16,410 nt of DNA from Pseudomonadota bacterium. GTDB lineage: Bacteria > Desulfobacterota > DSM-4660 > Desulfatiglandales > B25-G16. The stretch spans positions 1 through 16,410 of the forward strand of contig JADFWK010000158.1 of assembly GCA_015223015.1 (NCBI GenBank), read 5' to 3'. Positions 1 through 6,518 of this stretch are shown piece by piece; the first letter of the stretch is position 1; every line of letters starts with the position of its first letter. The position numbers were made by a program, and so were the translations under genes. Below the pieces are notes generated by a model, which saw only the letters and a program-made list of their open reading frames with translations, did not search any database and was not told where the DNA came from.

Positions 1-31
1 AGTGTATCTGATTGATATTAAATGCTTTATT

Positions 32-58
32 GTCATTCCCGCGTAGGCGGGAATCCAG
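32..58. repeat. REP-like palindrome (ATTCCCGC..GCGGGAAT)
   Basis: A perfect 8-bp stem, ATTCCCGC at 35-42 and GCGGGAAT at 47-54, closes a four-base loop and is followed by CCAG. The same stem with another loop recurs at 11223-11242, and a variant at 11267-11286. Dispersed extragenic palindromes of this form are common in proteobacterial genomes. It is probably a genome-wide repeat of unknown role. Confidence 0.7.
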
Positions 59-368
59 ATAAATGGGAAAATCCGACTTTTTACGAAACCATCAAAAATA
101 CATTTCAGAATTTCTATCGGGCTTAGGCGAATAACCATAACGTCTTTATCGTTATGCCGTTTCTGCCACGAACCCGTAGTGTTGTAGATTCACCTCTTTT
201 TCATTTCCATCTGATGAACAGAGCGAGATAGGGCCTTGAACAGGCCCTTGAACGATGCTCATGCGTACGAACCTATAATATCCTTATCGAGTCTCTTGTC
301 AATAAACTTAAGAGAGTTTTCCCCTGTTTTCACCCATTGGGTTTTTTATGGTTTGTAGCCGTTCACAG

Positions 369-570
369 GTTCAAAGGTTTCCCGATGAAATCGGGGTTCA
401 ATGTTCACTGAAAACCCGCCTGCCATCCCTGCCCGCCATACGTCTGGCGGGCTGGCCTACAAGCAAGGTCAACGAAAGAAAGATAACCCGACTCGGCTGA
501 GCCTTTCGGCATCGAGCTCATGGCCGAGGGGCTCGTCGCAGGCTGTACGGTGAACCCTGAACCTTTGAAC
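369..570. repeat. Structured block bounded by an 11-bp inverted repeat
   Basis: GTTCAAAGGTT at 369-379 and its exact reverse complement AACCTTTGAAC at 560-570 bound about 200 bases. Inside are further dyads: CCCGAT/ATCGGG, the 8-bp stem at 431-452, and CTCGGC at 492-497 with GCCGAG at 523-528. There is no coding signal. It looks like a dispersed non-coding element or the remains of one. No target duplication was found, so mobility is not shown. Confidence 0.4.
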
Positions 571-785
571 GCTTACTATGGTTTCTATTCGGAACGGTCA
601 GGCTGAGAACAGTAGTATATCCAAATGAGACACTGAAAAAACAAGGAGAACATTCTCAGAGAAGGAGAGAAATCAAGATTCATGCGGCGCTTCTTCTAAG
701 AACACATAATAGACTTTTGGCCCAAACTGTTCTATTAAGGGAGTGTTGAGGCAGAGCCTTGCTCTATTAAAGAAACGTGATGTAA

Positions 786-1775
786 GTGGTGAAAGATATC
801 GACAGCAGGATACCGGAAAGGGACAGGGAACTTTTTGGCCGTGCATGGAAACTGACCAGGGAAAACCATGGAGATTGTTTTACCTTCTACCTTCCCGGCA
901 TGATCAGGTACGGGGATGTAAGGGGCCTCTATCCTGCTCTCTCATTGACGGGCAATAGGTGTCAATTACTTTGTGAACACTGCAAGGGCTTGCTTCTTGA
1001 ACCAATGATACCGGCACCTACGCCAGATGCCCTTATCACCAAGTGTCTCAAATTAGCACGTTCAGGTAATTCAGGGGTTCTCTTGAGCGGGGGATCCGAC
1101 CTCGAAGGTAGACTGCCGTGGAGGAGGTTCTATCGCGCCATATCCAGAATAAAGTCTGAAACCAATCTATTTATATCCGTGCACTGTGGTTTTTTAGATT
1201 TCAGCACTGCGAGTGCCCTCAAAGAGGCGGGTGTAGACCAGGCCTTGATAGATATCATGGGCGACGAGAAGACCGCACAAGAGATCTACCATCTTGAGGG
1301 TCTTGGGAGGGTGATTAGGTCATTAGAAGATCTTTTCAGATCAGGCCTCGAGGTAGTGCCGCATATCGTGGCCGGGCTTATGTATGGCAGAGTGCAGGGT
1401 GAATATGAGGCCCTCCGTATCATAAGTCGTTTTCAGCCTTCTGCTTTGGTTATTGTCGTTCTTAATCCCTTAAAGGGCACACCAATGGCAACTGCACCAC
1501 CTCTTCCTCCGATAGAGGTTGCACGGTTGATTGCCAGGGCGAGGGTGATGATGCCCAATACGCCAATTTCTCTTGGCTGCGAGAGGCCGAGAAACAAGGA
1601 GGGTGAGCTCATGGAAGCGCTTGCCATTCACTCAGGCGCCACAAGAATGGCTGTCTGGTCACCGAAGACCGTAGATCTGGTTTCGGAGCTTGGATTAAAA
1701 CCTCTCTATCAACCCACCTGCTGTTCGGTTCCCTATAGAGAGGATTTCAGCAACAAGCTTGGCATACCGACCTAA
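786..1775 (+). CDS. Radical SAM protein, biotin-synthase-like (COG1856-like)
   Basis: This 329-residue protein carries a radical SAM signature CX3CX2C (C59, C63, C66), whose cysteines should bind the [4Fe-4S] cluster that cleaves S-adenosylmethionine. A GGSD motif at 102-105 corresponds to the GGE-type SAM-binding motif. Further landmarks are SLTGNRC before the cluster, GCERPR at 264-269, and a vicinal CC pair (312-313) near the C-terminus that might bind a second cluster or a substrate. From memory the overall pattern resembles uncharacterised biotin-synthase homologues (COG1856); archaeal-type two-protein lipoyl synthases LipS1/LipS2 are relatives to consider. The reaction is unknown. The start is a GTG directly after an in-frame TAA, with a second GTG at 789 and no strong ribosome binding site, so the start is uncertain by one codon or more. 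It stands alone and converges on the acyl-CoA synthetase gene. Confidence 0.85.
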   Translation: MVKDIDSRIPERDRELFGRAWKLTRENHGDCFTFYLPGMIRYGDVRGLYPALSLTGNRCQLLCEHCKGLLLEPMIPAPTPDALITKCLKLARSGNSGVLLSGGSDLEGRLPWRRFYRAISRIKSETNLFISVHCGFLDFSTASALKEAGVDQALIDIMGDEKTAQEIYHLEGLGRVIRSLEDLFRSGLEVVPHIVAGLMYGRVQGEYEALRIISRFQPSALVIVVLNPLKGTPMATAPPLPPIEVARLIARARVMMPNTPISLGCERPRNKEGELMEALAIHSGATRMAVWSPKTVDLVSELGLKPLYQPTCCSVPYREDFSNKLGIPT

Positions 1776-1841
1776 CATGAGTAACATTTTCTATTTTGGT
1801 CAAACTCTGCCTCCCCGGCCCGGGACGGACAAACCGACTAA

Positions 1842-1909
1842 CTCCCCAATCCCTAAATCCCCCAATTCCTAAATCCCTAAATCCCTAAATTCCCCAATCC
1901 TCAATCCCT
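1842..1909. repeat. Degenerate tandem array of CCCTAAAT-like units
   Basis: Units of seven to nine bases (AATCCCTAA, AATTCCTAA, AATTCCCC) repeat about eight times; on the minus strand this reads GGGATTTAG repeated. The array runs into the 3' end of the acyl-CoA synthetase gene and supplies its last codons (Arg-Asp and the TGA stop). It lies in the convergent gap between two genes. It lacks conserved spacers, so it is not CRISPR. It may be a slippage-prone satellite. Confidence 0.7.
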
Positions 1910-3520
1910 ATCCACGTATTCCTTTCTTGCCATCTCTGCCAGCTTAAACTTCTGAACCTTGCCTGACTGTGTCATGGGAAATTCTGTAACGAATTTATAG
2001 TACTGCGGCGCTCTTTGTTTATCCACGTGTTCTTTGGTGAATTTTGTAAGGGTATCCAGAGACAAATCCGCCCCCTTTTGGAGCTTTATCCAGGCGGCGA
2101 CCTCTTGGCCTTTTTCCGGATGAGGGAAACCAAAAACCTGGACTTCTAAAATACCGGGCAGTTTATAGAGTATATCCTCCACTTCTGTTGGATAAATCTC
2201 TATACCCTCTCTCACAATAACATCCTTGATCCTGCCTGTTATTTTGACATAACCCTTTTCATCCATCTCGCCCAGATCACCGGTGTGAAACCAGCCTTCC
2301 TTATCAATAGCGGATGCGGTAGCTCCAGGCAAATGGTAGTATCCTTTCATTAGAAAACCCCTTGTGCAGAGTTCTCCCTGTCCATAAGGAGGAAGATCTT
2401 CACCGGTTATGGGGTTCAGGATCTTGACCTCGTTGCATTCTAATGCGGTGCCAATGGTTGAAACCCTCAGATCCAGGGGGTCCTCAGGCCTGGTCATGGT
2501 TATCCATGAAGAGGCCTCAGTGATGCCGTAGGCTACGGTAATGTCCGAAATGCCTATTTCCTTCACCAGCTTTCTCATTAATTCCATAGGACAGGGTGCA
2601 CCACCTATTGTCCCCTTACGTACTGTTTCCCACTTCTCAGGCATGAATTCGGGATGATCGATGAGCGCCATGAGCATGCTCGGTGACCCATATATAGCTG
2701 TACACCTTTCCTTATTAATGGTTGATAGTATCTTGGATGGCTCAAAGGTTTGAGAAGGCATGATAACAGAGGCCCCTGTTAAAAGCCCTGTCAGGCTGAT
2801 ACAGGTATTTCCGAACATATGGAATAACGGGAAGAAGAGACAGAGCCTGTCTTGGTTGCTCAGGCCCTGCCGCATTGCCGAAAAGGTTGATTTCGTGATC
2901 AGCCCTACATGGTCCAGGACAACCCCTTTGGGTTTGCCCGTGGTTCCTGAGGTGTACATGATGGCAACCGGATCGGTTGGCGCTACTTTACTTTCTCTTT
3001 TTGCAAGGGTCTCGGTGTCAACCTCATCACCGATCTCCATCAATTCGTTCCAGGAGGTCATTTCAGGGTAGGATTCTTCATCGATGATAATCACCTTTTC
3101 GAGTAGTGATTTATAGTCTATTTTGGAAAGGGTCTTAATATATTCGGCATGCTGGAGCCCACCAGCCGTAATAAGGGAGGTGCATCCTGACTGTTCCAGA
3201 ATATAGTGCAGGTCCTCTGGCCCTGCCCCAAGGTCTATTGGCACCAGAACTGCCCCCATTTTTGCCAGCGCTATCTGGGAGATAATCCATTCAGGCGAAT
3301 TGGGTGCCCAGAGGGCAACTCTATCCCCCTTTTTAATGCCAATCTTTATCAGGCCCCTGGCGACCCTATCTATTTCTGACAAAAAGAGATGGTAGGTGTA
3401 TTTGATACCACGTTCGGAGTGGATAAGGGCGATGTTGTCAGGGTATTTACCGGCAATCTCATTCAAGGACTGGGCTATGGTTTTATCTATACCCTCCTGA
3501 CAATCTTGGGGCATTGACAT
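1901..3520 (-). CDS. AMP-forming acyl-CoA synthetase (fatty or aromatic acid CoA ligase)
   Basis: This 539-residue enzyme of the ANL superfamily activates a carboxylic acid with ATP to an acyl-adenylate and then forms the acyl-CoA thioester. Visible motifs in order are the P-loop YTSGTTGKPKG (189-199), YGITE (331-335), TGD (413-415, ribose binding), GRIKD (429-433, hinge) and the C-terminal SGKVQK with the likely catalytic lysine K521. There is no signal peptide or membrane helix, so it is cytoplasmic. The length fits medium- or long-chain acyl-CoA or aryl-CoA ligases; the substrate cannot be read from sequence. The ATG at 3520 has a strong GGAGG ribosome binding site about six bases upstream. 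It lies downstream of the peptide transporter operon and is separated from it by a MITE-like insertion, so it may once have been cotranscribed. Its final codons lie in a tandem repeat. Confidence 0.93.
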   Translation of the reverse strand: MSMPQDCQEGIDKTIAQSLNEIAGKYPDNIALIHSERGIKYTYHLFLSEIDRVARGLIKIGIKKGDRVALWAPNSPEWIISQIALAKMGAVLVPIDLGAGPEDLHYILEQSGCTSLITAGGLQHAEYIKTLSKIDYKSLLEKVIIIDEESYPEMTSWNELMEIGDEVDTETLAKRESKVAPTDPVAIMYTSGTTGKPKGVVLDHVGLITKSTFSAMRQGLSNQDRLCLFFPLFHMFGNTCISLTGLLTGASVIMPSQTFEPSKILSTINKERCTAIYGSPSMLMALIDHPEFMPEKWETVRKGTIGGAPCPMELMRKLVKEIGISDITVAYGITEASSWITMTRPEDPLDLRVSTIGTALECNEVKILNPITGEDLPPYGQGELCTRGFLMKGYYHLPGATASAIDKEGWFHTGDLGEMDEKGYVKITGRIKDVIVREGIEIYPTEVEDILYKLPGILEVQVFGFPHPEKGQEVAAWIKLQKGADLSLDTLTKFTKEHVDKQRAPQYYKFVTEFPMTQSGKVQKFKLAEMARKEYVDRD

Positions 3521-3550
3521 TTTCTAACCTCCAATCACCGTAATCATTTA

Positions 3551-3859
3551 GTATCGTTCAAAAGTGTTTACTCAATTGTGTATTGGTCAGAGAATGTGTG
3601 CATAGTTACCTCTATCAGGTCATGCCCATTTTCTCAAGGCGCTATCTATTGGCCTCAAGGGATGTGGTCAAATATGTAGGGTTTAGATGAGCCAGGCTAA
3701 AACTCCCAAGGCTTCCAGAGGTGTAAACTCCACATATTTTGACCACTGCGAAACCCGGTGGAATTTTTTTAGATATCGCCTTTCAAAAACAGCCATGACC
3801 TCCTTTAGAACGTGAACGACTCCTCACTCTGGTTCATACTAACACTTTTGAACGATACC
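3551..3859. mobile_element. MITE-like element with 18-bp terminal inverted repeats
   Basis: GTATCGTTCAAAAGTGTT at 3551-3568 is repeated as its exact reverse complement at 3841-3858. The outer flanks carry the same 9-base sequence AATCATTTA in direct orientation (3542-3550 and 3860-3868), as expected of an 8-9 bp target-site duplication. A nested inverted repeat is also present (3664-3677 with 3732-3746). No transposase fits in 309 bp. One minus-strand open frame of 37 codons (3796-3683) begins just after GGAGG and may be a transposase remnant or chance. The right-hand duplicated target contains the TAA stop codon of dppF, so insertion occurred at the very end of that gene, between it and the acyl-CoA synthetase. 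The IS family that would mobilise it is not identified. Confidence 0.75.
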
Positions 3860-3865
3860 AATCAT

Positions 3866-4840
3866 TTACCTCATTACCTTCCAACATCGCACCTCGTGGC
3901 CGGTGCTTGCTTCATAGAAGGCAATCTCCTCGTTTCTGCACCTGGCTTCGGCAAGGGGGCATCTTCCCTGGAATTTGCAACCAGGGGGAGGTTCAAAAGG
4001 GCTGGGGACGTCCCCGGTGAGGGCCTTCCGTTCACGACGATCATCTGGGTCAGGCTCAGGTATTGCTGAGAGGAGCGCAAGTGTGTAGGGATGTAAGGGG
4101 TTATCATACAGTTTTTCGGCTGGCGCGTATTCCATGATGTGGCCCAGATACATAACAGCAACGGTATCACTGATGTACCCCACAACATTAAGGTCATGGG
4201 AAATAAAGAGGTAGCTCAGGCCGAGTTTTTCCTGTAACCCCTTGAGAAGATTGATAACCTGGGACTGTATTGATACATCAAGTGCCGATACCGGCTCATC
4301 GCAGATGAGTAAGGTGGGTTTAACGCTCAGGGCTCTGGCTATACCAATGCGTTGACGCTGGCCACCGCTGAATTCATGAGGATAACGAGCAGCACCTGCT
4401 GCGCCAATACCCACCATCTCCAGAAGCTCTTTGACACGGCTTTTTCGCTCATGGTGACCCTTTACAGCCAGAGTTCGGAGCCCTTCCTCGATAGATTGAC
4501 CGACCGTCATCCGGGGATTCAGAGAACCAAAGGGGTCCTGGAAAATGATCTGCATCTCTTTCCGGAGGGGCTTCATTTCACCTGGAGAAAGGTAGCTAAG
4601 CTCTTTGTCCTTGTAGATGATCTTACCTTCATCTGGTTCAAGGAGTTTCAGAATGAGCCGGCCGATTGTAGATTTGCCACATCCGCTCTCTCCCACCAGA
4701 CCCAGGGTCTTTCCGGGGGCAATTGAAAGGTCTACGCCGTCAACTGCCTTGATCCATCCGATAATATTCTGGAAGAAGCCCCTTCGCACCGGGAAGTATT
4801 TTTTCAGACCTTCTACCCTGAGCATAGTGTTGTTAGTCAT
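3866..4840 (-). CDS. dppF: Dipeptide/oligopeptide ABC transporter ATPase, DppF/OppF type
   Basis: This 324-residue cytoplasmic ATPase powers peptide import and normally pairs with DppD. It has a Walker A motif GESGCGKST (50-58), Q-loop around FQDP (100-103), ABC signature FSGGQ (157-161), Walker B LLICDEP (177-183) and H-loop H215. The C-terminal oligopeptide-transporter domain follows, with a cysteine cluster (GCKFQGRC..C..C) of the type that can hold an iron-sulfur cluster in this family. The domain pattern and order, with DppF as the last transporter gene, match Dpp/Opp operons. The ATG at 4840 has only a weak GGA upstream, and the bases before it are a GTGNNCTAAA-type repeat arm. The stop codon lies inside the duplicated target of the adjacent MITE-like element. 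Whether the substrate is a di- or oligopeptide, or another solute, is not visible. Confidence 0.93.
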   Translation of the reverse strand: MTNNTMLRVEGLKKYFPVRRGFFQNIIGWIKAVDGVDLSIAPGKTLGLVGESGCGKSTIGRLILKLLEPDEGKIIYKDKELSYLSPGEMKPLRKEMQIIFQDPFGSLNPRMTVGQSIEEGLRTLAVKGHHERKSRVKELLEMVGIGAAGAARYPHEFSGGQRQRIGIARALSVKPTLLICDEPVSALDVSIQSQVINLLKGLQEKLGLSYLFISHDLNVVGYISDTVAVMYLGHIMEYAPAEKLYDNPLHPYTLALLSAIPEPDPDDRRERKALTGDVPSPFEPPPGCKFQGRCPLAEARCRNEEIAFYEASTGHEVRCWKVMR

Positions 4841-4848
4841 AATGATCC

Positions 4849-5020
4849 AAGTGTCTAAAGTGAGCTAAAGTGACTAAAGTTCAGACTGCAAAAAATGATC
4901 TAACTACTAAAAACGACTTTTTAGCTATTTCTTTTTACCTATTGAAGTGAAAATAGCGATCAATTCGGTACATTATTCATATTAATATTTCGCTCCATTT
5001 TAGTTCACTTTAGGCACTTT
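4849..5020. mobile_element. Deleted copy of the S23-type cassette between dppD and dppF
   Basis: The left arm at 4849-4882 begins AAGTGTCTAAAGTGAGCTAA. The right arm at 4998-5020 is its inverted counterpart, with about 16 of 18 bases complementary in the best block. Between them lies the 3' end of an S23-family gene and its downstream flank, closely matching the intact cassette at 6011-6515; the rest of the gene is missing. The right arm overlaps the 3' end of dppD and provides its stop codon. The copy has the same orientation as the intact one, with the gene remnant reading along the operon. Confidence 0.75.
4925..4972 (-). pseudogene. C-terminal 15 codons of an S23-type four-helix-bundle gene
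   Basis: Reading the minus strand gives CTELIAIFTSIGKKK followed by TAG. The intact neighbour gene at 6103-6453 ends CSELIAIFTSIGRK and TAG. The codon before this piece is a stop and no upstream part of the gene remains, so this is a 3' remnant left by an internal deletion. The similarity extends through the coding tail and into the repeat arms on both sides. Confidence 0.8.
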
Positions 5021-5998
5021 ATTTTCATATAGCACGGGGCAGCGACTCAGGTGTCCCCTTCCATAATCACACATCCTGGGAAATTGGCTCCGGCAAGTCT
5101 CGATAGCAAATTTGCATCGGGGATGAAAGGGACAGCCGCTCGGCTTGTATGCAGGGTCGGGCACGGTGCCAGGGATGCTGTGCAGTGTGCTTCCCCGTTT
5201 AGTACGACTGGGAAGTGATGCAAGAAGCCCCTGGGTGTAAGGGTGATGGGGATTATGAAAGATTGCAGAGCTATCTCCTTGCTCTGCGATGATGCCTGCA
5301 TACATCACATAGATGCGATCGGCAATATTTGCCACCACGCCAAGGTCATGGGTAATATAAAGCAGAGACATCTGTCGTTTTTGCTGAAGCTCTTTAAAGA
5401 GATCCAGGATCTGAGCCTGAATGGTAACATCCAGGGCTGTGGTTGGTTCATCGGCGATAACCAAATCAGGATTGCATGCGAGTGCCATGGCAATCATAAC
5501 CCGCTGCTGCTGACCACCGCTCAGCTGATGAGGATAGTCATTAAGGCGCTCCTCTGGCGATGCTATACCTACGTCTTTAAGAACCTGGATACATCTTTGG
5601 TTTGACTCACGCTGATCTATCCTCTCGTGTACCAGAATGGCTTCCTTGATCTGGTCTTCAATAGTAAATACAGGATTAAGTGATGTCATGGGCTCCTGAA
5701 AGACCATGGCCATATAATTCCCTCGGATTTTTTGCATGTCCTCTTCACCCAGGTCCAAAAGGTTCTGCCCATTAAACAGCACCTTGCCGCCCATAATTTT
5801 ACCAGGTGGTCGGGGGATGATTCCCATGATGGTGAGAGCCGAAACCGTTTTCCCGCACCCCGATTCTCCAACGAGACAAACTGTCTCCCCCTTGCCTATA
5901 TCATAACTCACCCCATCAACAGCCCGGGAGAGCGTACCATCGACCTGGAAATATACCTTCAGGTCCTGAACAGAAAGCAGGTTGTCATTGTTATCCAT
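5000..5998 (-). CDS. dppD: Dipeptide/oligopeptide ABC transporter ATPase, DppD/OppD type
   Basis: This 332-residue ATPase is the partner of DppF on the cytoplasmic face of the peptide permease. Motifs are Walker A GESGCGKT (44-51), Q-loop VFQEP (99-103), signature LSGGQ (159-163), Walker B LVIADEP (179-185) and H-loop H217. The C-terminal oligopeptide-transporter domain has the cysteine pattern GCPFHPRC..C..C. The last residues, KVPKVN, are encoded by the right arm of the neighbouring repeat cassette (AAAGTGCCTAAAGTGAAC then TAA), so the natural C-terminus has probably been replaced. No clear Shine-Dalgarno sequence precedes the ATG at 5998; the bases upstream are the arm of the S23 cassette. 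This gene was probably next to dppC before the cassette inserted. Confidence 0.93.
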   Translation of the reverse strand: MDNNDNLLSVQDLKVYFQVDGTLSRAVDGVSYDIGKGETVCLVGESGCGKTVSALTIMGIIPRPPGKIMGGKVLFNGQNLLDLGEEDMQKIRGNYMAMVFQEPMTSLNPVFTIEDQIKEAILVHERIDQRESNQRCIQVLKDVGIASPEERLNDYPHQLSGGQQQRVMIAMALACNPDLVIADEPTTALDVTIQAQILDLFKELQQKRQMSLLYITHDLGVVANIADRIYVMYAGIIAEQGDSSAIFHNPHHPYTQGLLASLPSRTKRGSTLHSIPGTVPDPAYKPSGCPFHPRCKFAIETCRSQFPRMCDYGRGHLSRCPVLYENKVPKVN

Positions 5999-6010
5999 TG
6001 CAATACCAAC

Positions 6011-6515
6011 AAGTGCCTAGAGTGTCTAAAGTGAGCTAAAGTGCCTAAAGTTAGAGCAAGCAAAAATGATAATCTGCCTAAGTATAACTCATTTCTAATT
6101 ATCTATTTTCTTCCAATTGAAGTGAAAATGGCGATCAATTCACTACATTCATCATGTTCAGGTCTCAAATGCTCCCAGGCAAGCCAGTCTGTTTCTTTAA
6201 TGACCTCCAGCCAGTATTGTGTTTCACTGGCTTCACTTTCGCAAATAGCGATTTTGTTTTTGAAATCTGGCTTGCTTCTTGCCCGATTTGCCTCACGATA
6301 ATTGGCGCCGATTGAGGTGCCAGATTTGGTTATTTGATTCCGAATCGTCCTTGCTTCGGGTGTATTAGGTAGTTCTGTTGATAAACGGATGATTCGCACC
6401 GCAAATTCCCGGGTTCGTTTTTCAAGCTTTTTACCAAATTGTTTGTTATCCATTCTGTTTCTTAGCTTAACTTTAGCTCACTTTAGACACTTTAGACATT
6501 TTAGCTCACTTAATT
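6011..6515. mobile_element. S23/IVS-type cassette with inverted repeat arms inside the transporter operon
   Basis: The left arm (6011-6053) is built of GTGCCTAAA, GTGTCTAAA and GTGAGCTAAA units; the right arm (about 6462-6515) is its inverted counterpart. A stretch of 22 bases at 6021-6042 is the exact reverse complement of 6470-6491. Between the arms lies one complete small gene for a four-helix-bundle protein in the operon's direction. The same arms flank a deleted copy at 4849-5020, a solo arm lies at 8634-8676, and a weak trace lies at 15324-15350. No transposase or other enzyme is encoded, so any movement would need help in trans or be recombinational. The transcript could fold into a long hairpin with the gene in the loop. 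Confidence 0.7.
6103..6453 (-). CDS. Four-helix-bundle protein, 23S rRNA intervening-sequence (S23) family
   Basis: A 116-residue, charged, largely helical protein without signal peptide or membrane segment. Recognisable family features are the N-terminal helix RTREFAVRIIRLSTELP (13-29), the motif ITKSGTSIGANYREA (41-55) and the helix with ESEASETQYWLEVI (72-85). Proteins of this family are encoded in intervening sequences of 23S rRNA in several bacteria, and relatives serve as accessory proteins (Avd) of diversity-generating retroelements; their biochemical role is poorly known. No reverse transcriptase or template repeat is visible here. The gene interrupts a peptide transporter operon between dppC and dppD, and it is enclosed by inverted repeat arms. 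The ATG at 6453 has only a weak AAGAAAC upstream. It is almost certainly not part of the transporter. Confidence 0.88.
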   Translation of the reverse strand: MDNKQFGKKLEKRTREFAVRIIRLSTELPNTPEARTIRNQITKSGTSIGANYREANRARSKPDFKNKIAICESEASETQYWLEVIKETDWLAWEHLRPEHDECSELIAIFTSIGRK

Positions 6516-6518
6516 CAC

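Larger units (their letters stand above)
1..785. other. Non-coding, hairpin-rich upstream region
   Basis: No credible gene is visible in these 785 bases; the short open frames lack family resemblance and good ribosome binding sites. The stretch holds several perfect small hairpins: CATAACG/CGTTATG near 137-157, GGGCCT/AGGCCC at 231-247, CCCGAT/ATCGGG near 381-395, and GCCCGCCA/TGGCGGGC at 431-452. It also has a REP-like palindrome at 32-58 and a larger inverted-repeat block at 369-570, both listed separately. The weak stem ACCC/GGGT followed by six T at about 332-347 could be a poor terminator for a gene left of the window. Any promoter of the plus-strand gene at 786 must lie here, but I cannot point to one with confidence. 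Confidence 0.6.

Noticed and set aside
431..452. Rho-independent terminator at the 8-bp GC-rich hairpin
   Set aside because: No run of T follows on either strand.
743..958. Plus-strand 71-codon frame overlapping the start of the radical SAM gene
   Set aside because: It lies mostly in another frame of the radical SAM gene and shows no family resemblance.
1842..1909. CRISPR-like array
   Set aside because: Units are seven to nine bases, degenerate and without spacers of regular length; it is a simple tandem satellite.
3683..3796. 37-codon minus-strand frame MAVFERRYLKKF.. inside the MITE-like element
   Set aside because: The ribosome binding site spacing is again two bases, there is no recognisable family, and the frame ends early. 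It may be a transposase remnant but cannot be supported as a gene.
6011..6515. Diversity-generating retroelement, because S23-like proteins resemble Avd
   Set aside because: No reverse transcriptase, template repeat or variable repeat is present in the window.
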